DNA of 64,000 nucleotides from Phycisphaerales bacterium (GCA_905339235.1 CAJPFG010000010.1:226531-290530), one strand, 5' to 3'; positions 9,706-18,645 are shown, counted from the stretch's first letter. The notes: generated by a model not told the origin, from the letters alone. Made by a program: numbers and translations.

Positions 9706-10581
9706 CTACGGACTGGCCGGCCCGGCGGGCGGCGCCGGCGGCGGGGGATACCTTCCTGCCTCTACCTCCACCCAGTCGGGGACGCACAGCATGATGTCGC
9801 CGAGCATTTCGCCGATCAGCGACGAGGCCAGATCGGCGAGTTCCTGACCGTCCTTGACATCCGACGAAGTTACCTGGACTTTCAGGTAGTACGCGAACCG
9901 CGTGTTGAGATCGAACGCCAGCAGACGGACCTCCTCGGCCCGGCACACCGTGCCGCCGTTGGCGATGAAAAAATACCCCGAGTAGAGTTGCTGCCCGTTG
10001 TTGTTCAGGAACTTCATCGTCCGCAGTTTCATGTTCTGCGGGTTAAAGGGCAGGGTGCGGCGCACTCCGTCGTGATCCGAGTCCGGGTTGGTGATGCGAG
10101 TCCTCCAGACGCGTCCTTTGAGCGAGTCCGGGACATCGTTATTGGGGCTCCACAGTTCCTGGTCGAACGTGAGCGGGAGATCGCCCACGACATCGCCGAT
10201 CTGCATGCCCCCGCCCACGAAGCAGCGGTCCGGCACGTGAGGGACGGTGTCGATCATGCCCGTGTAGTACGCCGCGTGGAACGAAAGAACGATCGGGTGA
10301 TCGGGGTTTTTGGGCTTGCGTTCCCGATACACCCTGGTGAGGTAGTTCTGCGTGCCGAGCACCGCGAGAACCTCTTCCTGTTCGAGATGGTCCTGCCCAA
10401 GCCGCACCCACGAGGGAGTCGCTTTGGGCAGCGAGCCGACGAGAAGGTTCAGGTCCGACTGGATCGGGTCCTTGCGGGTGTAGATCTTGAAGTACTGCTT
10501 GACGGCGCTCACGCTCGCGGCGCCACCGAGCAGGAGCACGAACGCCGTGATGACTCCGGGATTGATCCAGCCGCGCTTCAT
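9706..10581 (-). CDS. epsI: Exosortase-associated EpsI-like protein (DUF3485)
   Basis: A 291-residue protein with an N-terminal membrane segment (PGVITAFVLLLGGAASVSAV) and a periplasmic domain carrying HVPDRCFVGGG (His115, Cys120), which matches the HxPxxCxxGGG signature of the EpsI/DUF3485 family. EpsI proteins are encoded beside or fused to exosortases and are needed for exopolysaccharide and PEP-CTERM processing, though their chemistry is unsettled. The C-terminus ends in a Pro-rich stretch. The start ATG overlaps the exosortase stop as ATGA, so the two should be translated together. A longer open frame reading through the exosortase gene in another phase is not used. Confidence 0.87.
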   Translation of the reverse strand: MKRGWINPGVITAFVLLLGGAASVSAVKQYFKIYTRKDPIQSDLNLLVGSLPKATPSWVRLGQDHLEQEEVLAVLGTQNYLTRVYRERKPKNPDHPIVLSFHAAYYTGMIDTVPHVPDRCFVGGGMQIGDVVGDLPLTFDQELWSPNNDVPDSLKGRVWRTRITNPDSDHDGVRRTLPFNPQNMKLRTMKFLNNNGQQLYSGYFFIANGGTVCRAEEVRLLAFDLNTRFAYYLKVQVTSSDVKDGQELADLASSLIGEMLGDIMLCVPDWVEVEAGRYPPPPAPPAGPASP

Positions 10582-11519
10582 GCCGCGCCCTCCGCCGGAT
10601 CGTGGACCATCCTGTTGAGCACCCAGACTACACCCAGGAAGAGGAACATCCCCGGAATCAGCAGGAGCGTCCCGATCAGCATGTGCGCGCTGCCCGATGC
10701 GAAGGACGGGTTGAGGAGCGAGGCCAGGCCCAGCACGGCCACGCGAAGCACGTTCATGAGCAGCGCCACGGGCACGGCGAGCGCGAGCAGAGCGATCCGC
10801 TGCCACCAGAGCCTGCACGAGAAGATCGCCACGGCCGCCGCGAGCGCGAGGAACGCGATCACCATCCGCATCCCCGAGCACGCCTCCGCGACGTTGAGCG
10901 GGATGATGGAGCCCTTGTAGAGGATTTCGATCGTGTTGCCCTTCACGTCCACGAAAAACCCGCCGGTTGTCGCGGCGATCGTCTGGAGCAGGAACCCCGC
11001 GGCCTTCGACGCCAGCAGTTGCAGGGGGAAGGTCATCTTCTTCATGATCTGGTCGGCGACCGTCACCGCGAAGAGGAGATACGCGATCGGGAGAAACAGG
11101 TGCCGGAACATCGCCGGGCCGGCCACCAGCAGCGCCGTGCCGGCGATGGTCAGCACCATCGCGAATCCCTGGAGCATGTGGTTCGAGACACCCACGATGA
11201 AGAACACGTAGCAGGCGATCCCCAACAGCAGCGGTAGCAGCCCGGGCCAGAAGTGCTTTGCGGTTGTGGCCAGCACCGCCTCGCGGTTTTGCCAGATCAT
11301 GTACAGGCTGATCAGGGGCACGATGAACGAATGGCCCCAGTCCTCGAGTTCTTTGGCGCTGATCGCCCCTTGCCGGAACAGCCATTCATGGAAGAGGGCC
11401 ACGAACGCGAGCACCAGCAGGCCGATCTGAGTCCAAGCCCGCCACGTCAGGAGCTGCCATCCCGCGCCGAGCACGGGTCTTTGGCTCTTCTGGCTCATGG
11501 ACGTGGCCGCGCTCGACAC
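10578..11519 (-). CDS. xrt: Exosortase, PEP-CTERM sorting transpeptidase
   Basis: A 313-residue protein with about eight transmembrane helices. The exosortase/archaeosortase catalytic triad is complete: Cys214 in NVAEACSGMRMV, Arg259 in LLMNVLRV and His279 in SGSAHMLIG. Exosortases cleave proteins carrying a PEP-CTERM tail at the inner membrane and pass them to a surface acceptor. Six candidate substrates lie elsewhere in this window. The GTG at 11519 is preferred because AGGAG sits eight bases upstream; an ATG seven codons later lacks a site. It overlaps epsI by four bases. A 126-base GC-rich spacer separates it from the export gene, so an internal promoter or processing site is possible. 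Confidence 0.93.
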   Translation of the reverse strand: MSSAATSMSQKSQRPVLGAGWQLLTWRAWTQIGLLVLAFVALFHEWLFRQGAISAKELEDWGHSFIVPLISLYMIWQNREAVLATTAKHFWPGLLPLLLGIACYVFFIVGVSNHMLQGFAMVLTIAGTALLVAGPAMFRHLFLPIAYLLFAVTVADQIMKKMTFPLQLLASKAAGFLLQTIAATTGGFFVDVKGNTIEILYKGSIIPLNVAEACSGMRMVIAFLALAAAVAIFSCRLWWQRIALLALAVPVALLMNVLRVAVLGLASLLNPSFASGSAHMLIGTLLLIPGMFLFLGVVWVLNRMVHDPAEGAA

Positions 11520-11645
11520 CCGATCTTCTCCTAAGTGGATCCCGGTGGCCTACCTACGACGACGAACCCACGGAGTTCGGCCGGCGCCGGGGCCCGGGCC
11601 AAACCCCGCTCGTTACACACAGAATGATCGGCGCCGCCAACCCGA

Positions 11646-13118
11646 TTACTGACCGAACTGATTGACGGGGGGCGGTCCGAAGAGGTCGTTGCTCAGATTC
11701 CGATCCAGCACAAAGCCGAAGCCGTAGTTCACCCGCAGGCCATTTCTCAGGATGGCCAGCGGGAGCGCCCAGAAGTTGGTGCCGACATTGATGGTGTCGT
11801 TGGGCTTGAGATAGATGTCCGGTTGAGTGCGTTCGGCGATGGCCGCGCCGTCCAGCATGATCGTGGCTTCCCGGTCCTTCCCCACCACACGGGTGATGTC
11901 GATGCGTGAAGGGATCGCCAGGCTGGAATACCCGCCCGCCGCCATGATCGCCCGCAGCAGAGTCAGGCCGCCGGTGGATGGGAGGCTGTAGGTTCCCGGG
12001 CGATTGATCTGTCCGCCGATGTAGATCGTGCCGATCGGGGGGCTGGGCACGCGGACGACATCTCCCGGCCGGATCACGAGGTTGACCGATTGCTTTCCGG
12101 CCAGCAGATCCTTCAGCGGCACTCGGATCACCCGCTGCGTCACCATGGCGTCGGTCGCCTCGGGGATCGAATCGCCGCCCTCGGCCCTGGGGGTTGCAGC
12201 GACCTGTGTCCATTTTCCGTTGAGGAACACCCAGCGCGTTGCACCGCTGGGCGCGGGCTCCGCGGCGTTCGCGGGCGTGGCCGCGGGAGTCTCGTCCGGC
12301 AGGGTCACCACCGGCGGCGGCGCCTTGGGCTTTTCGGGCTGGGAGGCGGCGGGCTGGCCCCGCATAAGGCCCGGCTGGGGCTTGGGCGGGGCGATCTCAT
12401 CGATGATGTCGAGGATGTTCTCTTTCGGCTTGGGGGCAGGCGATTCCGTGGGCAGCACGTCGGTGGGGCTGGAGTCTTCACCGAGTGAAACTTCGCGGAT
12501 CACGTACACGAACTCGCCCTGATCGTCAATCCGCCCGCCTACGGCGATTGCCTCGAGCAGGCGGTAGTTGGCCCGCGGCACAAAGTACGCGCCGGGCCGA
12601 TCCACAGCGCCGACCAGGTTAAAGGTCTGCTGCCGCTGTTGCACGGCGACGACCGACGCCAACGGGTTGGTCACCAGGCGCAACATGGCGGTCTTGACGA
12701 TTTCGGTCGCCTCTTCGGTCGTCCGGCCGCCGACGTGCACGCGGCCCAACTGCGGCAACTCGATCATCCCGCGGGCATCAACTTCCACTTCGTACAGTTC
12801 GGCCCGATTGGTTTCGATCAGGTCGTACACCGTGACCCGAAGCGCATCGCCCTGCCCGAGGCGGTACTGCATCGGCTGAGCGGTCAGGTCGCCGGGGAGC
12901 GGGTCGCTGTACTCGACCAGTTCGCCCATGTCGTCCTCGATTGCGGCGATCCGAGTCAGCACCGGCAAGGCGACGGGAGTCCGCCCGCCGCGGTACGAGC
13001 CGCTGACGCTGGGATCCATGAATGACTTACCTGCGCATCCGCCCAGGAGCGAGGCCAGAAGCGAGGCCCCTCCGCCAAACACCAATACGACGGACCAGGC
13101 CTTGAAATCGCGTCCCAT
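11646..13118 (-). CDS. Wza-type polysaccharide export outer-membrane lipoprotein (two SLBB domains)
   Basis: A 490-residue lipoprotein; the lipobox LLGGC places the lipidated Cys at 28. A polysaccharide-export domain follows (YRLGQGDALRVTVYDLIET, about 85-180), then an SLBB domain (FNLVGAVDRPGAYFVPRANY), a Pro/Ala-rich insert of about 100 residues, and a second export/SLBB unit (IYIGGQINRPGTYSLPSTGG). This family forms the outer-membrane channel for capsule or exopolysaccharide. The Pro-rich insert between the units is unusual. The ATG at 13118 has CAAGGA upstream. It is the first gene of the locus and is divergent from lipA across about 270 bases in which I see no clear operator. Confidence 0.88.
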   Translation of the reverse strand: MGRDFKAWSVVLVFGGGASLLASLLGGCAGKSFMDPSVSGSYRGGRTPVALPVLTRIAAIEDDMGELVEYSDPLPGDLTAQPMQYRLGQGDALRVTVYDLIETNRAELYEVEVDARGMIELPQLGRVHVGGRTTEEATEIVKTAMLRLVTNPLASVVAVQQRQQTFNLVGAVDRPGAYFVPRANYRLLEAIAVGGRIDDQGEFVYVIREVSLGEDSSPTDVLPTESPAPKPKENILDIIDEIAPPKPQPGLMRGQPAASQPEKPKAPPPVVTLPDETPAATPANAAEPAPSGATRWVFLNGKWTQVAATPRAEGGDSIPEATDAMVTQRVIRVPLKDLLAGKQSVNLVIRPGDVVRVPSPPIGTIYIGGQINRPGTYSLPSTGGLTLLRAIMAAGGYSSLAIPSRIDITRVVGKDREATIMLDGAAIAERTQPDIYLKPNDTINVGTNFWALPLAILRNGLRVNYGFGFVLDRNLSNDLFGPPPVNQFGQ

Positions 13119-13379
13119 GTTCGGTCCTTGAAGCACGCTCTGCTCCTTCCTCTGTGAAGTTCTGCACTCCGCGGGCAAGCCGATCAGAATCCTAGCAAAA
13201 GAGCCCGCCAACGTCGCGAGCGCAACCATAGTAGTTCCCGGACGTACAGGATCGACCGCCTGATGGGGGGCGGTTCAACGCTGCCCGGTATTTTCCGGCC
13301 TCTCACTCCGAACACCGCCCATTCTCAGGGTCGATGCTCCAACCTACGTCCCTCATCCGAAACGGGTTTGCGCCATTCC

Positions 13380-13385
13380 TAGACT
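13380..13385 (+). promoter_or_regulatory. -10 box placing the lipA transcript start at its ATG
   Basis: TAGACT is followed by seven bases (CCCCCAG) and then the lipA ATG. No Shine-Dalgarno sequence precedes the ATG, so a leaderless mRNA is likely. No clear -35 element is visible. Confidence 0.5.
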
Positions 13386-13392
13386 CCCCCAG

Positions 13393-14445
13393 ATGCCAAG
13401 CCAGTCTCCGCCGCCGACCGACCCCGCCACCGCGAGAACCCTCGCGCGGCACCCGCGACCGTTGGGTGGTGATCCGCTCAAGACGATCGATCCGCCCAGA
13501 CTCAGCCTCTCGTCGATGGTCCTGAACAACCGCGAGGGCAAAGAGACGCTGGCGGTGCGGCGAAAGCCCGAGTGGCTCCGCGCCAAGGTCCCCGGCGGGC
13601 CGGGCTACACCCGCCTCAAGGGCATCATGTCCGAACACCGGCTGCACACCGTGTGCGAGGAGGCCGGCTGCCCGAACATGGGCGAGTGCTGGTCCCGCGG
13701 GGTCTCCACCATCATGATCCTCGGCGATACCTGCACCCGCGCCTGCGGCTTCTGCAACGTCAAGACGGGCCGCCCGCCCGCGCTCGACAGGGACGAGCCC
13801 CGGCGCGTCGCCGAGTCGCTCGCTCTCATGGGCCTGCGGCATGTGGTCATCACCAGCGTGAACCGGGACGAACTCGCCGACGGGGGCGCGGCCATCTGGG
13901 CGGAGACGATCATCCGCACCCGCGAATCCTGCCCTCACATGTCTGTCGAAGTCCTCGTCCCCGACTTCGAGGGAAACTGGGGCGCGCTCCAGATGGTCAT
14001 CGACGCCCAGCCCCACATCATCAACCACAACTTGGAGACCGTCCGCCGGATGTACCCGGCGGTACGGCCCAGCGCCAAGTTCGACCGTTCGCTGGAGTTG
14101 CTGCGGCGTGTGAAGGCAGCCGGGATGGTCGCGAAAACGGGGATCATGGTGGGCATCGGCGAGCGCGACGAGGAAGTGCTCGCGCTGTTCGACGAGGTGC
14201 AGGCGGCGACCCGGGGCTCCACGCACGACGCCACCGACATCCTCACGATCGGGCAGTACCTCCAGCCTACGCGCAACCACCTTCCCATCGATCGCTGGGT
14301 GCACCCGGACACCTTCGCGATGTTCAAGAGCGAAGGCCTCCGGCGCGGGTTCAAGGTTGTCGAGTCGGGCCCATTGGTCCGCAGTTCCTACCACGCCGAC
14401 CATCAGGCCGACATCCTCACGACCATCTCGCGAGCCGGGACCTAA
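13393..14445 (+). CDS. lipA: Lipoyl synthase (radical SAM)
   Basis: LipA inserts two sulfurs into protein-bound octanoyl groups to make the lipoyl cofactor of pyruvate and 2-oxoglutarate dehydrogenases and the glycine cleavage system. Both iron-sulfur clusters are accounted for: auxiliary cluster Cys88, Cys93 and Cys99 ([15 protein letters not shown]) and radical-SAM cluster Cys114, Cys118 and Cys121 ([16 protein letters not shown]). [10 protein letters not shown] at the C-terminus matches the conserved Arg-Ser-Ser-Tyr end. The 350 residues include an N-terminal extension of about 40, typical of longer LipA forms. No lipB or lplA is nearby. The stop overlaps that of the convergent FkbM gene by four bases. 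Confidence 0.96.
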   Translation: MPSQSPPPTDPATARTLARHPRPLGGDPLKTIDPPRLSLSSMVLNNREGKETLAVRRKPEWLRAKVPGGPGYTRLKGIMSEHRLHTVCEEAGCPNMGECWSRGVSTIMILGDTCTRACGFCNVKTGRPPALDRDEPRRVAESLALMGLRHVVITSVNRDELADGGAAIWAETIIRTRESCPHMSVEVLVPDFEGNWGALQMVIDAQPHIINHNLETVRRMYPAVRPSAKFDRSLELLRRVKAAGMVAKTGIMVGIGERDEEVLALFDEVQAATRGSTHDATDILTIGQYLQPTRNHLPIDRWVHPDTFAMFKSEGLRRGFKVVESGPLVRSSYHADHQADILTTISRAGT

Positions 14446-15344
14446 ACCAACGGCCGATCGGTCGGGATTTCCCCGCACAGGCGCTGGAAGTACTCACCCC
14501 ACAACCCGTCGGGCCGCGAAGGGTCGCGGCCGGGCGTCTGAAGGTCATAGTGGTAGAGCACGAGCGCGGCCAGGTCGCACGAGCCGTAGCACTCGTGCAG
14601 GATGACCGCGAGTTTGAGCAAGTCGCCCGGCGAGAGCCCGGCCAGTTGGCCGAAGTCGCGGACGTACACCACATCGGCCCAGAGGTGCTGCCGGAGCGTG
14701 CTCGTCGGACCTTCGACCACCGCCATGGGGCGGAAGGTCCGGCCGGACATGCCGCCCAGGAAACTGTGGAGCAGGAACCCCTGGGACCTGAGAAACTGGT
14801 CCACATCGCTGAACAGCGGTTGGCCCTCGTACATCGGAACGAACTCGACCTCGGTGTGGACGACCAGCGCCCGGGAGAGAAGGCGGGGCGCACCCTTGAA
14901 CACGTCGAGTTCCGCGCCCTGCACATCGATCTTGAGAAAGTCCAGCCCGTCGACCTGCGGGACATCGTCCAGGCGCCGCGTCTTCACCCGTCGCGTGGAT
15001 TCCACGCGCATGACTTCCTCGAGATTGATGAACAACCGCAGGAGCGGGGTGTTGGGCCGGTACAGCGACGAGGTCATCGGGACGTTGCAGAGATGAAAGT
15101 TGCGCTCGCTCCCATCGCCGATGATGTCGGGCAGGTACAGGCATCGGCCCGGGTAGCAGTCCGACGCGTTCAGCATCCCCCGCGCGGCGTCGTCGGGCTC
15201 AAATCCGACCAGTCGGCCCTGCGGCCGCGCCATGAGCGCGACGTATGGAGGGGTCTCGCCGATATCCGAAGCACCCACGTCCACGATGCGAATGGTGGGA
15301 GCCAGAGGTCCGAGCATGTCGATCAGGCTGAATGGAATCTCCAT
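14442..15344 (-). CDS. FkbM-family methyltransferase
   Basis: A 300-residue soluble protein with an SAM-dependent methyltransferase fold. [10 protein letters not shown] (motif I), [10 protein letters not shown] (motif II with the acidic residue contacting the SAM ribose) and [19 protein letters not shown], the hallmark of the FkbM family, are in order. FkbM proteins usually methylate hydroxyls of sugars or polyketides; in envelope gene settings they often modify polysaccharides. Its closeness to the exopolysaccharide locus makes that plausible but it is not in that operon. A GAAGGAA site precedes the ATG. The substrate is unknown. Confidence 0.83.
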   Translation of the reverse strand: MEIPFSLIDMLGPLAPTIRIVDVGASDIGETPPYVALMARPQGRLVGFEPDDAARGMLNASDCYPGRCLYLPDIIGDGSERNFHLCNVPMTSSLYRPNTPLLRLFINLEEVMRVESTRRVKTRRLDDVPQVDGLDFLKIDVQGAELDVFKGAPRLLSRALVVHTEVEFVPMYEGQPLFSDVDQFLRSQGFLLHSFLGGMSGRTFRPMAVVEGPTSTLRQHLWADVVYVRDFGQLAGLSPGDLLKLAVILHECYGSCDLAALVLYHYDLQTPGRDPSRPDGLWGEYFQRLCGEIPTDRPLV

Positions 15345-15480
15345 CGCTTTCCTTCAATCGATGAAAGCGAGGGATACGTGCGGCCCTTCAGGCGGGATTC
15401 CGCCAGATGCATGAATCAATACCGGCCGATAACCCGCCGCGCCGGAGCGCTGGCTGCCAAGTCGCGGCGAACAATGACGC

Positions 15481-16152
15481 ATGAGCCCCGACGTCGTCCG
15501 CGCCCTGGTCGGCATCCTTGAAGTCAAGGACCTCTCCACCGCCGCGCACACCTGGCGCGTGGTGCTCTACACCCGCGCGCTCGCCGAGCACGCCGACCTG
15601 GATCGCGAGGTCATCGAGCGTCTCTCGTTCGCCGCGGCCTTGCACGACGTCGGCAAGATCGACATTCCCGACGAGATCCTCGTCAAGCCCGGCCGCCTGA
15701 CCTCCGAAGAGTTCGAGGCGATGAAGTCGCACGCCGCGCTCGGACACGAGCGCATGATCCGCATGGGCGAGACCGATCCGATTCTGCTGAACCTCGTGCG
15801 CCATCACCACGAACGCCTCGACGGCCTGGGATACCCCGACGGGCTGAAGGGCGATCAGGTCCCCCTCGCCGCGGCGTATTTCTCCGTCATCGACTCGTTC
15901 GATGCGATGACCAGCATCCGCCCCTACCGCTCCGACGTCGGGCCGCGGGCGGCGGCAAGGGCGATGGCGGAACTGAAGGACGGGGTCGGAACCCGATATT
16001 GCCCCGACGCCGTCTCGCGATTCGGCCAACTGTTTGAAACCGGCCGCCTCAACTGGATCCTGGAGTACTTCAACGACTCCTGCCCCATGCCCGATTACTC
16101 CCAACTCGACCGGCTGGACCAGATCGTGGCGCGGACGCGTCCGGCGGATTAA
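15481..16152 (+). CDS. HD-GYP domain phosphodiesterase, stand-alone
   Basis: A 223-residue protein that is almost only an HD-GYP domain. The metal-binding HD is in FAAALHDVGKIDIPDEIL, further His ligands follow, and the GYP motif is in RHHHERLDGLGYPDGL. Such domains hydrolyse cyclic di-GMP (to pGpG or GMP) or related dinucleotides. No receiver, PAS or membrane segment is attached, so a partner may provide control. A C-terminal extension of about 35 residues (LNWILEYFNDSCPMPDY) has no known motif. The ATG is about 20 bases after a weak AT-rich stretch and has no good Shine-Dalgarno site. c-di-GMP commonly regulates exopolysaccharide, so a link to the locus at 201-13118 is possible but unproven. 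Confidence 0.85.
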   Translation: MSPDVVRALVGILEVKDLSTAAHTWRVVLYTRALAEHADLDREVIERLSFAAALHDVGKIDIPDEILVKPGRLTSEEFEAMKSHAALGHERMIRMGETDPILLNLVRHHHERLDGLGYPDGLKGDQVPLAAAYFSVIDSFDAMTSIRPYRSDVGPRAAARAMAELKDGVGTRYCPDAVSRFGQLFETGRLNWILEYFNDSCPMPDYSQLDRLDQIVARTRPAD

Positions 16153-16156
16153 CCTA

Positions 16157-16197
16157 GTGTATACTAACTGACCGGAGTTCGATTCCCGGCCATACAC
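16157..16197 (+). other. tRNA acceptor/T-arm-like hairpin (remnant or 5' UTR structure)
   Basis: GTGTAT (16157-16162) can pair with ATACAC (16192-16197). Between them CCGGAG-TTCGATT-CCCGG reproduces a tRNA T arm: a canonical TTCGATT loop on a stem with one bulged A. There is no D arm or anticodon arm and no room for them, so this is not a functional tRNA. It could be a degraded tRNA 3' end or a structured leader of the lipoprotein gene that follows. Confidence 0.35.
16160..16165 (+). promoter_or_regulatory. Candidate -10 box of the lipoprotein gene
   Basis: TATACT is a near-consensus -10 hexamer. Transcription would start near 16172, giving a leader of about 37 bases that contains the T-arm-like hairpin and the AGGAGG at 16198. 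The -35 region is not recognisable. Confidence 0.4.
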
Positions 16198-16208
16198 AGG
16201 AGGCTTCC

Positions 16209-16817
16209 ATGAAACTGCGCTCTGCTCTGCTTGTCACGGCGGCGATTGCGGCGTTCACCTTTCTGGGTTGCTCCGCCCCGTCCGTCAATCCGCTCGTGAG
16301 CGATTCGATCGCCACGACCGACGAAGGGCTCTCCGGAACCTGGCACGAGGCCGACAGCACCGACAACACGTACGTCGTGACGCCGGTGGGCGACAAGCAG
16401 TATCGCCTGACGATGATCCCGGAAGACGGTGACGCCCACGTCAGCGCGCTGGCGATGCGGCTGGCGAAGGTCGGCGGAGAGACGTTCGTGCAGATCGCGG
16501 TGACGCAGGCCGCGGGGAATCGAGTGAGCGAGTCCGCGCCCGGCGTGGTGATGCCCGTTTACCAGTTCATGAAGTTCGAGCGAGCGGGCGACACGCTGAA
16601 CGTGTGGTTCATGTCCACGGGGTGGCTGAAGGAACTCTCCGACAAGGGCGTGCTTGAAATCGCCCACACGCGCCTGCCCGATGACCCGCACATCCTGCTC
16701 ACGGCCTCGACGGAAGACCTTCAGAAGTTCCACACCAAACACCTCAAGACCGAGGGCGCCTGGGACGGTCCGCACGCGCTGGTCCGCGGCGTGGCGCCGA
16801 GGAAACCCAAGCCGTAA
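16209..16817 (+). CDS. Predicted lipoprotein of unknown function
   Basis: A 202-residue protein. The signal peptide ends in a lipobox (TFLGC) with the lipidated Cys at 21. The mature part is rich in beta-strand-like segments (NTYVVTPVGDKQYRLTMI, TLNVWFMSTGWLKEL) and includes GLSGTWHEADS, reminiscent of small lipocalin-like proteins that begin with a G-x-W strand; I do not assign a family. It should sit on the periplasmic face of a membrane. The ATG has AGGAGG five bases upstream. It is convergent with the EVE gene, whose stop is two bases away, and no terminator is visible between them. Confidence 0.75.
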   Translation: MKLRSALLVTAAIAAFTFLGCSAPSVNPLVSDSIATTDEGLSGTWHEADSTDNTYVVTPVGDKQYRLTMIPEDGDAHVSALAMRLAKVGGETFVQIAVTQAAGNRVSESAPGVVMPVYQFMKFERAGDTLNVWFMSTGWLKELSDKGVLEIAHTRLPDDPHILLTASTEDLQKFHTKHLKTEGAWDGPHALVRGVAPRKPKP

Positions 16818-16819
16818 CG

Positions 16820-17245
16820 CTACAGACCGGTCTTCTCGCGGATCGCCTTCGCCAGCGCGTCGGGCACCGGCATCACGCTCAGGCGGCCCTGCTTTACCAG
16901 CGCGAACGCGGTGAAACGCTTGTCGGCCTTGATGTCGGCGAGCGTGAGCGGGCTCTTCACGGCGCGCAGGGGCGAAAGATCCACCACCGCGAACTTGGGC
17001 TCGCCGCGGTCGTTCAGGCCCGGCCGGGCGGGGTCTTCGTACGCGGCGCGGGTCACCTTCGCGAGGCCGACCACGGCCTTCTCGTCCCCCGTGTGGTAGA
17101 TCATCGCCTCGTCTCCCTTCTTCATGGAACGAATCGCCTGCAACGCGGCCGGATTGGTCACTCCGTCCCACGTGCAGCGCCCGTCTCGAACGAGATCGTC
17201 GTACGAGAACGTGCCCGGCTCGGTCTTCAGCAGGAATGTCGCCAT
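16820..17245 (-). CDS. EVE-domain protein
   Basis: A 141-residue protein that is a single EVE domain: it begins MATFLLKTEPGTFSYDDL and contains TWDGVTNPAALQAIRSMKKG and AMIYHTGDEKAVVGLAKV, all standard for the family (relatives of the YTH fold and of human THYN1). EVE domains bind modified bases in DNA or RNA. No restriction or McrB-type partner is near, so a housekeeping role is as likely as defence. The ATG at 17245 matches the conserved N-terminus; the frame is open further upstream into the preceding gene but that part is not conserved. It starts 11 bases after the cyanophycinase stop and is probably co-transcribed. Confidence 0.88.
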   Translation of the reverse strand: MATFLLKTEPGTFSYDDLVRDGRCTWDGVTNPAALQAIRSMKKGDEAMIYHTGDEKAVVGLAKVTRAAYEDPARPGLNDRGEPKFAVVDLSPLRAVKSPLTLADIKADKRFTAFALVKQGRLSVMPVPDALAKAIREKTGL

Positions 17246-17256
17246 GCCTTGGTCCC

Positions 17257-18633
17257 TTACTTCTCCGCGGGCTCCACGACGCGCCGGGTTCGCAGATCGA
17301 AACCCCATCCCGGCCCCAGCACGTGCATCGTGGCGCCCTCGAGGTGTGCCTTGGGCCGGCCCTTGTCGTGCTCCTCAATCCCCGCGTGGGTTACGCCGCG
17401 CGAATCCACCAGGATCGCGCTGATCGTGGAGTCAGGCCGTACTCGGGCCAACCCCATGGCATCCACATCCACCGCGCACCCCTCACCCAGCCACCACGCG
17501 AGCAGGCCCGGCTGCATCGCGAGGGCGCGCTGGCTCGTCGCGATGCGCTCCCAGACGCCGCGGTCCCAGGTGCGGGCCGTCACCAGGCTCGCGGGGAGTT
17601 TTCCCTCGCCGGTCTCGACCTTCCACGCCGCGGCCTCGCCCTCCCCTTCGCGCACCACTTTCAGGATCCCAACCGCGCCGTCATCCTCCTTGCCGCCGTC
17701 CATCGTGAGCGCGTCGAACGCCGTGTCCTCGATCACTTCCGGATGCGGATTGGGCTTCACGCACTCCGGTCGCTCCGTGACGATTCCATCCGGCAAGGCG
17801 AGCCGCGTGCCGTGAAGCAACTGGTCGTAGCGCACGCCGGTGACGGTGGGTGGCCTTCCCTTCTCGACGACCACGCGGCTCTCCTTGGTCAGGCGCAGCA
17901 GGGTCGCCGTGCCTTCTCCCATGATCTCGCAGGGACGATCGGGCGAGACGGCCGCGGCCGTGCGCGGGTCCATCCCCATGCCCAGCACGTCGCGCCGACC
18001 CTCGAACAACTCCCGCGCCCGCGCGAGCATCACGGCGAACCGCCCGATGCGGCCGCGTTCGGTGAAGTGAGTGTCAAAGAACACGCCGGGCACAAGCCCG
18101 AGATACCCCCGCGCCAGCGTGAGGTCGTGGTGGTGGGGATCGCTCAGCGCCTCGGCGGGCGAGAGCGAATCGTTCTCGGCCGTGTACGTGACCTCGCCCA
18201 GCACCGCGCACCCCGCGCTCGTGCCGGCGATCACACCGCCGCAGTCGAAGCACTCGTGGATCGCCTTTTCAATCTTGGTGCCGCGCCACCACTTGACGTA
18301 GCGGCCCTGATCTCCGCCGCGGATGAAGATGATGTTGGCCTCGCTCAGCGTGGTGCACGACTTCTCGTCATTGCCCCCTGCTTCGGGCACGACAAGCCCA
18401 ATGGTGTTCACGCTGCCGGCACTGTTGAATCCGGGAATCCGGTCGTCGGGCTCATCGAGCGGGATCGCGCCGAGAATGACGGAAGTCATCCGGCCGACGC
18501 CGAGATTGCACCCCGGCCGACGCAGGGCGCCCACCCGTGCATTGTCAACCATCCACATGAATGCGGTCAAGCCCCAGCGGGAGTTGCCGGACATTCCGCC
18601 ACCCTCGGCGAAGACGCTCCCCTGTGGTTCCAT
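17257..18633 (-). CDS. Cyanophycinase-like S51 family peptidase
   Basis: A 458-residue protein of the peptidase S51 family. The nucleophile is the Ser of IAGTSAGCAVLG, preceded by IIFIRGGDQGRYVKWW; DTHFTERGRIGRF is the conserved motif that follows the catalytic centre in cyanophycinases. These enzymes cut cyanophycin (multi-L-arginyl-poly-L-aspartate) to dipeptides, and related enzymes act on other beta-aspartyl peptides. The C-terminal 170 residues extend beyond the core. No signal peptide is seen and no cyanophycin synthetase is in the window, so the natural substrate is open. Confidence 0.85.
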   Translation of the reverse strand: MEPQGSVFAEGGGMSGNSRWGLTAFMWMVDNARVGALRRPGCNLGVGRMTSVILGAIPLDEPDDRIPGFNSAGSVNTIGLVVPEAGGNDEKSCTTLSEANIIFIRGGDQGRYVKWWRGTKIEKAIHECFDCGGVIAGTSAGCAVLGEVTYTAENDSLSPAEALSDPHHHDLTLARGYLGLVPGVFFDTHFTERGRIGRFAVMLARARELFEGRRDVLGMGMDPRTAAAVSPDRPCEIMGEGTATLLRLTKESRVVVEKGRPPTVTGVRYDQLLHGTRLALPDGIVTERPECVKPNPHPEVIEDTAFDALTMDGGKEDDGAVGILKVVREGEGEAAAWKVETGEGKLPASLVTARTWDRGVWERIATSQRALAMQPGLLAWWLGEGCAVDVDAMGLARVRPDSTISAILVDSRGVTHAGIEEHDKGRPKAHLEGATMHVLGPGWGFDLRTRRVVEPAEK

Positions 18634-18639
18634 GGTTGT

Positions 18640-18645
18640 AGTCTA
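18640..18645 (-). promoter_or_regulatory. -10 box of the cyanophycinase-EVE transcript
   Basis: Read on the minus strand, TAGACT is followed by ACAACC and then the ATG of the cyanophycinase gene, a six-base gap. No Shine-Dalgarno site fits in it. Confidence 0.48.

Noticed and set aside
9650..9946. A 5' extension of the TPR protein gene
   Set aside because: The frame is open but begins over the epsI gene, and the ATG at 9649 has an excellent Shine-Dalgarno site and a signal anchor directly after it.
16157..16197. A complete tRNA gene
   Set aside because: The T-arm-like sequence lacks D and anticodon arms and the distance between pairing ends is only 41 bases.
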